Positions 1 through 7,967 of a DNA stretch of 10,053 nucleotides are shown one piece after another. Every line of letters begins with the position of its first letter. The first letter of the stretch is position 1. Below the pieces are notes generated by a model, which ran no database searches, had not been told where the DNA came from, and saw nothing but the letters and a program-made list of their open reading frames with translations. Origin of the DNA: Phoronis ovalis (lineage: Eukaryota; Phoronida; Phoronidae). Both the position numbers and the translations under genes were made by a program. The stretch spans positions 1 to 10,053 of the forward strand of contig JAOXYB010068589.1 in NCBI GenBank assembly GCA_028565635.1, read 5' to 3'.

Positions 1-446
1 TAGGTGAATATAGAACAAAACAGAAGGATATTTCTGTGTTGTTACCTTTGCATTTTCAAAATTTTTTTGATGAAAACGTTTAGAAAATTATAACTACGGA
101 TAAAAGTGTGACTGATCAAACCAAAAACAAAATGAAGTATTTTTTGACAAAATTCTGATCCTGGGGTCACTACCAATATGGTAGGTTTTTTTTACTCTCT
201 GGGATGTTTCAAGATGAGTATTTTGTGTTGGAGGTTATTGCAGGATGGATTTTTGATTCTTTTGAAAAAAATTACAATTTTTTGGGTGATATTTTAATGT
301 TTTGAGCAATTTCAGAACTGATTTGTTTCACCGTAGGATATTTTAGGGTAGGTGTTTTATCAATTCGGGGGATATTTCAGGGTCAGGGTATGAACCTCTG
401 GGTCACACACCCTTACCAAAATGTAAGAGATGTACTCCCCCCCCCG
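1..446. repeat. Degenerate repeat-rich block at the left edge
   Basis: No coding frame of note is visible. A motif close to GGATATTTCAGGGT recurs at 26-34, 202-210, 336-352 and 370-388; the last two are 34 bp apart and best conserved. A second shared pattern, CCT..GGGTCAC followed by ACCAA.ATG, appears near 162-190 and 390-422. The block ends in a run of nine C at 437-445, just after GTACT. Together these suggest an old dispersed repeat or non-autonomous mobile element cut by the window edge. No terminal inverted repeat or target-site duplication can be shown, so the family is unknown. Confidence 0.4.
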
Positions 447-1949
447 GTTCTGGTCGCAACTGTTATTGCACTTTTAATCTCTTCATCACCGCACAAACGT
501 TGTATGCGGTAGACTTATAACTAATAAGCAGTACTGCTGGTGCACTGGATTTTAATTATTAGTAATTTTCCTTTAATTAATTCTTCCTCCTAATTAGTTT
601 TCAGGCAGGTAAAATTATTTGTTAATGTGAGAATAGAAAAATCTGCTGTATTGATATGCTGTGTCTGGAAAACAGGATACTGGTGATAGTACTATCTGCC
701 TCTATTGAGTTACCGTATTGTCTGTAATGGGTTGATAAAAAGAGATCAAAGGAGTTTGAATTTTGTCGATTTAAAAATTGTGGATTTTTAGCTGCTTAGT
801 TTGTCAATTTATTAGAAATTCTATTTTGTTTTATTGAGAATTTTCCCACATATTGTTAATAAAGGTATTATCACCACATTCCGCTTCTAAGGAAATATTG
901 CTTATGAACAACAAATTATATTAGTATAATGTATAAAAAAAATCGCCTGTTCAAATAGATGATTTACCATAAAAATAAGTAAAATGGCACTTTGTAACAT
1001 GAACAAAACTATAGCCAGATTGTTTACAAACTTAGACCTTAGTTATAAATATTAAAGTTAAAATTAGAATATTAAACTATGAAATTTTAGGCAAAAAAAT
1101 TGTTTACCGTCTGTTTTTTTCTGTGATGCGAATTTTACTTCTGGTTTTCTCAGATAGACAGTGATGATGTCATGTAGTGTCCAGTAGTATGATAGTCACA
1201 AGCTGTTTTTTTTCCCAATGAATAACATAACCGTAGTGTACGGCTGGTTTGTAAGTTTCTTGCCATATGATATATCTACCGACAAGATTTTACCCATTAG
1301 TATCTCTACCAACAGCATGTTGAGCTGGAATTACCGTACCTCTATTGAAACGATCTAGGAACGGTTCATCTGAAAGAAAGGAATGATATTCCTGGGATTG
1401 TTCATAGGAATCAGATCTCTAATAGAAAATAAATGTTTTCTTGCAAAAAATCTTAGTCCAGCTAGTAGAAGATAAATCATGAACACATTTGTAATGTAAA
1501 AGAATAGACCACTTATAAGATAAGATGGAGTTTCTTGCTTTATATCCTGACTGTGTGACGCTGTACAAGAGAAACCTTTTAACATATTGTCAGATGCAAT
1601 ATTCTAATTAAAGTCATTAATGCAATCAAAGTATTTTTTTTTCTTTTTTGTCTCAATTAACAGTTTGACTTTATTATTAAGAATGTAAGTGAACTTTGAG
1701 TGGATGTATTGTGTATTGGATTGTTCTTAGCTCCACTATTGTCATGCATATTCTAGTAGAGACATCTGGTGGAAGTAAAATCATTTTTGAACCAAAACCA
1801 ATATAATTATTTCATTTTTGTATTAAGCATTTTAAATTATAGGTAAGAATACCATGTGTGTGCTATTATATGTACATTGTGGTATTTGCGATGTTGATAT
1901 TTTGCAAAAAGGAATATAACCTTTATTAGTTGTACATTTTCCTGTGGGC
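447..1949. other. Non-coding AT-rich stretch, no gene supported
   Basis: This stretch could be intergenic or an intron of a gene starting further left. It contains a 12-bp perfect palindrome, GATAGTACTATC, at 685-696. Two short blocks, CCTCTATTGA and TTACCGTA, sit side by side at 699-717 and again, in swapped order, at 1331-1348. A minus-strand open frame at 1355-1585 encodes a hydrophobic peptide, but it has AT-rich codons and no recognisable family, so I do not call it. No exon with a convincing acceptor and donor was found. Confidence 0.6.
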
Positions 1950-2308
1950 AATAGACTATTTGCATGCAATTGAGGGCGCTACAGTCAGACCCTTTCAATA
2001 CCGACATCCTTTATAGTTATACACAAAATCTGACTTTAGAAAAGGTTTAACCGTTGAAGATTTAACAAAATAAAAAATATTAATAAATAGTTGTTTATGT
2101 ATTTATTCTCACAAAAAGGAGGGTATTTCTTAGATCATAGAACATAAGATTGTTTTTGGTTTTGGCTTAGCATGCAAAGGATGCATTTTGTGAATGAATT
2201 GCGTGAGTGCACGCAGAACTACACATGGTTCATTCACAGAATGTGACATGCTGGGATCGTCTGTGTCTGAGACTGGTGGCTCCACCAAGTGCATGCAAAT
2301 AGTCTATT
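1950..2308. mobile_element. MITE-like element with 19-bp perfect terminal inverted repeats
   Basis: The left end at 1950-1968 (AATAGACTATTTGCATGCA) is the exact reverse complement of the right end at 2290-2308. The similarity continues inward with mismatches and small gaps to about 1991 on the left and 2262 on the right, including shared AGTC and AGAC blocks, so each arm is roughly 42-47 bp. The 359-bp length, the lack of any transposase frame and the inverted ends fit a non-autonomous DNA transposon. The flanks (GGGC on the left, AATTGG on the right) show no clear target duplication. A TA duplication inside the palindromic ends cannot be separated from the repeat itself. The superfamily is unassigned. 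Confidence 0.75.
2184..2243. repeat. Nested hairpin inside the MITE-like element
   Basis: Bases 2184-2198 and 2229-2243 are inverted copies with one mismatch in 15; the core TGTGAATGAA / TTCATTCACA is perfect. Between them a second inverted pair, TGCGTG (2200-2205) and CACGCA (2210-2215), encloses a four-base loop. This GC-richer palindrome sits in the right half of the element and may be a subterminal structure of the mobile element. There is no sign that it is an independent RNA gene. Confidence 0.6.
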
Positions 2309-3207
2309 AATTGGCCAACTTTTGTGTACTGTTGTCATTTTATCGTCAGAGCTAGTATGTACTGAATTAAATAGGTAAGACAGTTTATTGTGCATATAAA
2401 CCATTCGAAATCTCTCCCCTGGGTGATTGTGTAAAACATTTGAATACAGGAATGCAATACAGACAAAATGCAATTTAATTGCAGCACGAACTTGGTTTGC
2501 ATTTGATAATATATTCACTAGATGTCTCTGCTAAGAATCACTATACAATTTATCATTTTAAACATACTTAAAAGTACCTTTTTTAGGTAATGAGTTAAAC
2601 ATTTGCTTATATTCTACTCTTACCATATTATTTTGTGTGTTCACATTTAAATTATGTTAATTCACTTGCTGATTTATAATGAAATTGTGTTTGTCAATAA
2701 TCTCCAAGGTTGGCAACATAGGACTACCAATGTATATTTTAAACAGTTATGTTGCACAATACTTACAATAACGCTCTTTTATTCAAAGGATCGAAATGTA
2801 TGCGGTTTCTTATGCATTTTTGTGCAATTTGATACATTCTTTCATGAAATTTGATGTTAAAGGATTGTATTTTTGAAGGTGTGATTTGAATCCAATTTCA
2901 TGCTCTGACACATTCGACACATGCTTGAGGCGTGAGACTTGGCATGTATATACTGAACACTTTTTAAAATGTCACAGCAAATTTTTTTAATATGAAGAAA
3001 ATTTCAAATTAAAATAACTATTCTCTACTGAAATATTTATCACAATTTGAATATCAATAAATAGAAACACATTTTTGGCTTTCGTATCTAATTAACTCGT
3101 TATTTCATGCCCTGCACTTCAATGGCAAGTTTCTAATCCTGCAACCTATATTCAAATAAGTGAGGATCCATTGGGGATTTATTTATTTTTTGTGCTTCTT
3201 TTTACAG
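2309..3207. other. Non-coding stretch upstream of exon 1
   Basis: It has AT-rich sequence with no supported exon, promoter or RNA gene. It ends in a pyrimidine-rich tract (TGTGCTTCTTTTTACAG, 3191-3207) that serves as the splice acceptor of the first recognisable exon. Its 3' part is therefore intronic, and an upstream exon, coding or 5' untranslated, must lie further left, in or beyond the window. A plus-strand open frame at 2654-2854 has no splice sites or recognisable sequence and is not called. Confidence 0.6.
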
Positions 3208-3297
3208 AAAATGGTGGAGAATCTGAGGTCACAAAAAGAAGAAACTGTTAAAACAATAGAGGATAAAAGGAATGGATTAGCTGGTAATCCAGTGAAG
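3208..3297 (+). CDS. Exon 1 of the unrecognised gene (30 codons)
   Basis: The acceptor is a strong pyrimidine tract ending in TTTTTACAG, and the donor is AAG|GTATTA. Only frame 0 is open; the other two frames stop within the exon. An ATG at 3211 sits in a good initiation context (A at -3, G at +4), so this may be the first coding exon behind a spliced 5' untranslated exon. The frame is also open through the AAA before it, so an internal exon is equally possible. The encoded stretch is lysine- and glutamate-rich, predicted polar and possibly helical, ending in G-N-P-V-K. Both ends are phase 0. Confidence 0.75.
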
Positions 3298-6200
3298 GTA
3301 TTATGTTACTTTGAATTTTAAAACATCAAGGGATAATTTTTAATGCTCTGATATCTTAACTTTTACTACTGTCTTACTGTTACTTATTTTGAAAATTTAA
3401 AATCAATAGTTTAGTTTACTGTTTCAAAAATTTAATAAATAAAAGTGTTTATTACATTATTTTCCATAAGTTAATTTTTTTTTGTATTCTGCTATAATTG
3501 CATGGGAATCAGAGTTAGGCACTATAGCAACAACTCCTTTAAAAAACTTACAAATTGTAATAACTATGACATTTTGCAGCACATTTCAAGGCAAAATATA
3601 GTAAGTACACTTTGCAACCATTTTGATGCATAATATAACAAAGTGATTTTGTTACATTTTGTCACCAAATATTGTTGCAAAATATAACATTTACTTTACA
3701 CTTTTATTTGGTTGCTATAGTGCACTTGCTGCATATTTTGTTGTCTGCTTAATAACAAACACTAGGCAGAGTAACAATATCTACTGTTATCACACTTGTT
3801 ATTTTTGTGTTATTGCTATAGGCTCATCAAAGAAGAACCAAGAGCACTTTACAACAGGATGACCTGAGCACAATCAAACATTTCACAGGACACCCGTCTC
3901 AAGCGGAAATTCAAGAATTAACAAAGTAAGCAGATAACGGTTTTTGAAAAAAGAATACAATTTGCTTTTGAGAAATTCCATATTTATTGTGTAGACAGTA
4001 TTGGTTACCATCAATTTCCTATACTTCTGTCATGGAGTTTTACCAATTAGGTACAAAATAAGTTTTATGTAATTGTGCTGTTTTTTTTCTATTGGTAAAT
4101 TATCCATGATGAAAAGCATACATTATAATAAATATATTAATTTTTATTTTAGCTCCACATATTCGACTCAATGGTATCGTGTTTGTTAGTCATATAGTTC
4201 TGTTGTTAAATGTCTTTTTTCAGTGTTATTTCACAAAACCATGAAATGTAATGATTTATCAAAGTGAATGAAACTTATCCATTTGTCATGCATCTATAAA
4301 AACTATGGATATGTACAATTTCACTGAGCAATTTGATTTTGTGTTGAAATTCAATGATGAGTTGTTAAGTTTCATGGTTAGAGCAAGTTTATGGTAAAAG
4401 TTAGATATAGTTAGTTTATGTCTTTGGGAGTTTAGTAGCATCTCCAAATATCATTAGGTACTTGGAATGTCACTTAATCTCCTCCGTTTCAATAAAATGC
4501 TAGGTACTACACATGATTATTGTTTTTTTTACTCTTTGCATGTCTTTTTTATATTGGTAATACATGTCACTATTTTAATTTTTCTGATTCAGCATGTTAC
4601 CTTTGTATTGTTAGTAGTACTTGCTGTTTTAGTGAAATAAAAAACCTAGTAGATATTTAGGAAGTTGACTGTTTATTTAGTTTCTTATGTTTATTTTATT
4701 TTAGTTCACTGTGTATTTTGTTTCTTATGTTATTGTATATCAGAAACCATTTAAAGTGTTACATAAGTAAACTGACATTTTATTTATAAATAACTTATGA
4801 ATCCAGACTCCATTTAGTTGATTTCTCTTGTACCAAAATAATTGGTTGTATTTATATCAGTTGAGTTCTGTTGACTTGACAAAAGAATCCATAGCTGATA
4901 CCTTAAAAAAAGGTGAATCTTGCAATCCAGCTGATTGTATAATACCTTAGTTCACCAATATATATATATATATATAATACAATATATTGTTTTACAGGAA
5001 AAATCCACGAGAATACAGTTTTGTGAATAATCAAGGAGTTAATCACCCTGAATATTTAAAATATGCGGAAACAAGTCAAAGTGAGCCGCCACTCATTTCA
5101 GATGCCTTTAGCGTCCGACTGGTTGATACTGTTGCTCATGAAGTGGATCGTGTGTCTAAGTCCCAAGATTTAATAGGTTTAGAAGACTGTTATAAAAAGA
5201 TTTGTAGGGTTGGTAGATTTCTTATAATTTTTGTAATTTTGTAAAAGATTTAGAAATTTATTTGGGTTTATCTGTGCAGTAAGAAATTAAAAAGGAAATC
5301 CATTTTTTCAATTTTTTTTTTCCACACTGAAATAATGCAAGGAACAAGCTAGAATCTCCTTTTCCCAACCTATCCTTGCTGATAGGAAATCTGGATAAAA
5401 ATGCCCTCTTACACAAAACTTCATGTTCAAGCTATTTTATCACAATGAGCAGAACATTTATAATTCAGTCACCAGATGGCGGTATTATATATTAACATTA
5501 CTTGATATTAAGTGCATTCATTTATGTTACATTGGCCTTGCCATCTTGGCATCTACTACTGTTTGGAAAAAAATATTTATGTAGCTTCCTACTACTATTC
5601 ATTAATTTCATGTTGATAATTTTGTAAGTTTATTATAAAGTAATAGATATCTTTCTTACAGAGACTTATGTTTCAGTAGATTATACAGAACACTTCTTTT
5701 TCAGGGAAATATTGATTCTCTTCATAGCCTTTTACCTCAAAGAAAAGTTCAACAGGCTCGAAAAGATAGACAATTAAGAAATACTGGTTTTGCAGTCAAG
5801 TAAGCTGATTGTTTTTTTTAATTTAAAATAAAATCTTTCTTGTTGCATCACATGCTGTATGATATGTTAATTCTAGGATATATAAAAGGCCAAATTATCA
5901 ATAAGGACAATTCTGAATTTTCATAATAATTTGATTTGTGGACAAAAAGTGAAAAGTGGATCTGAGCAGCTTATGTTTTTATGTCATTTGAAAAGAAGCA
6001 TGTAAATAAATATTGCACCTTGGATTTAAAAATTTTAAAAATGACATAACAGAGAAATTATATGTTGTTTCAGTATTTTTTTCAATCCCATTTTCCAAAT
6101 TAAATAAGAAGTTGAACTCGAAGTTAGATTCAATATAAGTTTAGTAGATACCTAAAAAACATTAGTGTAATCTGTGGCATTTCTTCCTGTAAAGAGGGTA

Positions 6201-7054
6201 TTACATAGACTAATTACAACATGTGTTACTATAGAATTCTTCCAGTTCTATGCAATAAGGTTTCATCACCTTGTGTGGTTTATTTTTTGAGTAAACACAG
6301 ATATCTGTTTTACAAATATTAAAATATCTAGTCCAGCTTAGATTTTTCTGGAATTTCTTTTGTACTTTTTAATGCTTGTACAATAAGCTTATACCAGTGT
6401 AGTTGCACTTGTTACCTCTCTCATTAAGCGAAAGTAATTAAAACTGAACCTGCTACTTATATGAATAATTACTGCAGTACTGATAAAAGTGCAAAGTAAC
6501 ATAACAACATTTCTTGATGTCATACGCCTAAGGCTGGGATTAAATAATATTCATTAATCAGGAAAACTGTCCTTGGTTAACTGTAAAGACCTTAGTCCAC
6601 TCAACTAAACACTTTGTGATTGATATTTTAAACTTAAACCTGTTCAATGAAATATTTCTGGAAAATTATAATAATAGTTGACAATGTTTTTTCTTTGTTC
6701 AATTAATAAAATGTGAAAAACATTGGAGAAAGAACTGAGTTTTCTGCCTTTAGGTGAACTCACATGCACTAATTAAAATATTACAATGATTTTAGTAGTC
6801 ATGGTTGTGAGCTTGAGTTATTGTTTCACAGTTGATAAAATTAAACATTCCGTTTTACAGAAGTTATCGTAATCCTGCTCAAGCTGAAATAATGGCCCAA
6901 TTCCCAGGTGACGAGTCAGCGTTACTGTCTTCTTCAAGACCAAAGACAACCGGAGGACGTGCCTTCGTACCTCAGCCTTACTTTTTTAAGTTGTATGCTC
7001 AGCCCTACAGAACTAATAGTAGTCCTGCCAGAATAAAAAAGAGTCCTTTTGAAG
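3208..7054 (+). CDS. Unrecognised five-exon protein-coding gene, 3' end missing
   Basis: Five blocks (3208-3297, 3822-3925, 4998-5208, 5705-5799, 6861-7054) have GT..AG boundaries, and each is open in only one frame. The phases at the four joins are 0, 2, 0 and 2, and all match. The spliced product is 230 residues from Met at 3211 plus one base of the next codon. There is no signal peptide or membrane segment. The first 60 residues are highly charged, residues about 108-134 look amphipathic helical, and residues 197-230 are rich in Pro, Tyr, Phe and basic residues. P-S-Q-A-E-I (54-59) and P-A-Q-A-E-I (171-176) suggest a weak internal repeat. The exons contain visibly more G+C and more CpG than the introns. 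I cannot name a family; function is unknown. The perfect donor after exon 5 shows that the coding sequence continues. Confidence 0.85.
3298..3821 (+). other. Intron 1 (524 bp)
   Basis: It begins GTATTA and ends TATTGCTATAG. It is AT-rich and contains the foldback element at 3519-3723, whose right end lies 98 bp before exon 2. The long open frame starting at 3659 runs across the acceptor in a frame different from exon 2 and is a shadow. Confidence 0.75.
3519..3723. mobile_element. Foldback/MITE-like palindromic element in intron 1
   Basis: The ends GCACTATAGCAAC (3519-3531) and GTTGCTATAGTGC (3711-3723) are perfect 13-bp inverted repeats. Inside them the two arms stay recognisably complementary towards the centre, for example ATTTTGCAGCA on the left against the complement of TGTTGCAAAAT on the right, and a central block around CAAAAT..CACTTTG. 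The whole 205 bp could fold into one long imperfect hairpin. Its ends differ from those of the 1950-2308 element, so it is a different family. No clear target duplication is visible and no protein is encoded. Confidence 0.6.
3822..3925 (+). CDS. Exon 2 of the unrecognised gene
   Basis: The exon follows a CTATAG acceptor and ends ACAAA|GTAAGC, a consensus donor. Only one frame is open; both others reach TGA within the exon. It supplies residues 30-63 plus two bases of Lys64, completed by the first base of exon 3. The sequence starts very basic (Q-R-R-T-K), passes through an acidic turn (Q-Q-D-D-L) and contains the P-S-Q-A-E-I motif at 54-59 that reappears in exon 5. Several CpG dinucleotides stand out against the CpG-poor introns. 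Confidence 0.85.
4664..4743. repeat. 40-bp tandem duplication
   Basis: Two head-to-tail copies, 4664-4703 and 4704-4743, share GTT.ACTGT.TATTT.GTTTCTTATGTT with a handful of differences in their last third. The shared core TTTCTTATGT starts at 4681 and 4721, exactly 40 bp apart. It looks like a simple local duplication within the intron. Confidence 0.75.
4958..4976. repeat. (AT)n microsatellite
   Basis: An uninterrupted alternating AT tract of 19 bases ends about 21 bp before the exon 3 acceptor. Length variation here would change the branch point-to-acceptor region of intron 2. Confidence 0.9.
4998..5208 (+). CDS. Exon 3 of the unrecognised gene (largest exon)
   Basis: The acceptor is TTTTACAG|G. 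The first base completes Lys64 and 70 codons follow (residues 65-134); the other frames stop early. The exon starts K-N-P-R-E-Y-S-F-V, has Y-L-K-Y-A at 83-87, then a Ser/Pro linker, and a likely amphipathic helix around L-V-D-T-V-A-H-E-V-D-R-V, ending with two cysteines near D-C-Y-K-K-I-C-R. The 3' end is set by phase: exon 4 is open only in phase 0, which requires the donor AGG|GTTGGT at 5209. That donor has G at +5 and T at +6 but not A at +3. Nearby alternatives at 5204 and 5213 would end in phase 1. Confidence 0.85.
5209..5704 (+). other. Intron 3 (496 bp)
   Basis: It begins GTTGGT and ends in the pyrimidine-rich CACTTCTTTTTCAG. It contains a CTCF-like site at 5469-5482. Two other AG acceptors, at 5661/5663 and 5676, lie upstream in a stretch that stays open in the exon 4 frame, so a longer exon 4 is possible. 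Confidence 0.75.
5469..5482 (+). promoter_or_regulatory. CTCF-like motif in intron 3
   Basis: TCACCAGATGGCGG matches the animal CTCF core CCASYAGRKGGCRS at 13 of 14 positions. The match is by eye only; occupancy cannot be inferred. A second site of the same orientation lies at 7722-7735. Confidence 0.3.
5705..5799 (+). CDS. Exon 4 of the unrecognised gene
   Basis: A strong acceptor (CTTCTTTTTCAG|GG) and consensus donor (TCAA|GTAAGC) bound 31 codons plus two bases, residues 135-165 with Lys166 split. Only frame 0 is open. It begins G-N-I-D-S-L-H-S-L-L-P and continues with a strongly basic, Gln-rich run (Q-R-K-V-Q-Q-A-R-K-D-R-Q), predicted helical, that could serve as a coiled-coil or nucleic-acid/partner contact. 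That role is a composition-based guess. Confidence 0.82.
5800..6860 (+). other. Intron 4 (1061 bp)
   Basis: It begins GTAAGC and ends TTCCGTTTTACAG. It is AT-rich with no repeat or coding block that I can support. Confidence 0.8.
6861..7054 (+). CDS. Exon 5 of the unrecognised gene
   Basis: The acceptor is CGTTTTACAG and the donor GAAG|GTAAGC is a near-perfect consensus. The first base completes Lys166, 64 codons follow (167-230), and one base is left over. Both other frames stop within about 35 bases. The protein begins S-Y-R-N-P-A-Q-A-E-I, repeating the exon 2 hexapeptide pattern, then has a Ser-rich linker and a segment rich in Pro and aromatics (A-F-V-P-Q-P-Y at 200-206, F-K-L-Y-A at 208-212), ending in K-K-S-P-F-E. 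Reading through the donor gives a stop at 7150-7152, possible only if the intron is retained. CpG content is high relative to its surroundings. Confidence 0.87.
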
Positions 7055-7454
7055 GTAAGCTGCTAATTTGGAGTTGTTACCTAAAGCCATGTAGCTGTTT
7101 TAGTGAGTTCGAGGTTTTGAACTCCCCTCAATTAAATGAAAAAATTATTTAAATAAAAACTATTTTAAAAAATGAATACAGCAAAATATGCTGCTATTTA
7201 AAAAAAATAACCTATAGCCTAAAATCCTATGAGGATGTATCTGTTCATGGTGAGGTTTACTAAAAGGTCGCTTTTTAAACCTGTTAATCTTGCAAAGGGG
7301 TGTTTAGTGGTTTTTAATCACACACCCTTTCCACAAGTGCCCTCCCAGTCCTATCCCAATGCTATACTTTCTACTATAATTATATATCTTAACCTTCATG
7401 GTGTATTTTTGATCAACACTGTTCTACTTTGTTAGTGTCGTGTTCTCATCACAG

Positions 7455-7540
7455 ATATTAGATTGATAAATTTCTGCAGTGCGAGGGAGATTGACAGTAA
7501 TGTCATCATTCTAACAAATATAGCATATAGATTTACATGA
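7455..7540 (+). CDS. Candidate next exon (terminal or optional)
   Basis: The acceptor GTTCTCATCACAG has a fair pyrimidine tract. In the frame imposed by exon 5 the block is open for 28 codons to a TGA at 7538-7540, and an AATAAA lies 76 bp beyond at 7616-7621. Alternatively a GTAATG donor at 7497 would make a 42-nt exon with equal phases at both ends, which then joins the 9059 candidate in frame. The predicted residues start D-I-R-L-I-N-F-C-S-A-R-E-I-D. Short AT-rich blocks like this can arise by chance. Confidence 0.25.
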
Positions 7541-7721
7541 CTGTATTGAGTATAAATTTAAAATCATTCTGTTACACCAATATCCCATAGAGATATCAGG
7601 TTAAACCCTTTAGAAAATAAAAAATATAGAATTTCCAAGTTACCTATCAGTATTGCTAATTTTAGGTGTTTGATAGGCTCAAGATACAAGTTTATTAAAT
7701 TTTCTTTTGTGTAGAAAAAGT

Positions 7722-7735
7722 CCTCTAGGTGGCAC
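7722..7735 (+). promoter_or_regulatory. CTCF-like motif downstream of exon 5
   Basis: CCTCTAGGTGGCAC matches the animal CTCF core CCASYAGRKGGCRS at 13 of 14 positions, in the same orientation as the site at 5469-5482. Function is unproven. Confidence 0.3.
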
Positions 7736-7944
7736 TGTTAGATTGGCAAATATATGGTTACATTTTTTTGATACTTCCTCTCGTGGTCCAAGAGTGCCAT
7801 ATAAAACCATTCATGTGTGTCAAGTGTCTAAAAACAACATTGTCAGAAATTTTAAGACTAATTAACAATACAAATTATTCTTATTGCCTAGAGTATATTT
7901 TGAGAGTGTTCATTTAATATCCAGCTGATGGCATATTTAAAATT

Positions 7945-7967
7945 ACACACACACACACACATATATA
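7945..7967. repeat. (AC)8 microsatellite followed by a short AT run
   Basis: Eight AC dinucleotides occupy 7945-7960 and run directly into ATATATA. This is a typical simple repeat of animal non-coding DNA. Confidence 0.9.

Larger units (their letters stand above)
3926..4997 (+). other. Intron 2 (1072 bp)
   Basis: It begins GTAAGC and ends TTGTTTTACAG. It contains a 40-bp tandem duplication (4664-4743), a 14-bp palindrome TTATTTATAAATAA (4780-4793) and an (AT)n microsatellite (4958-4976). No further coding block is evident. Confidence 0.8.

Noticed and set aside
1355-1585. Minus-strand 76-codon open frame with hydrophobic segments
   Set aside because: Hydrophobic residues follow from AT-rich codons; there is no family resemblance, splice context or conserved motif.
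2234-2518. Minus-strand 94-codon open frame
   Set aside because: It runs across the right end of the MITE-like element and resembles no protein; it is a chance frame.
2654-2854. Plus-strand 66-codon open frame
   Set aside because: No acceptor, donor or recognisable sequence; composition is that of the surrounding non-coding DNA.
3659-3862. Plus-strand open frame overlapping exon 2
   Set aside because: It lies in a different frame from exon 2 and crosses the foldback element and the splice acceptor; it is a shadow.
6832-7152. Exon 5 read as one continuous 106-codon frame
   Set aside because: A near-perfect donor at 7055 and an acceptor ending at 6860 show that only 6861-7054 is exon; the tail would need intron retention.
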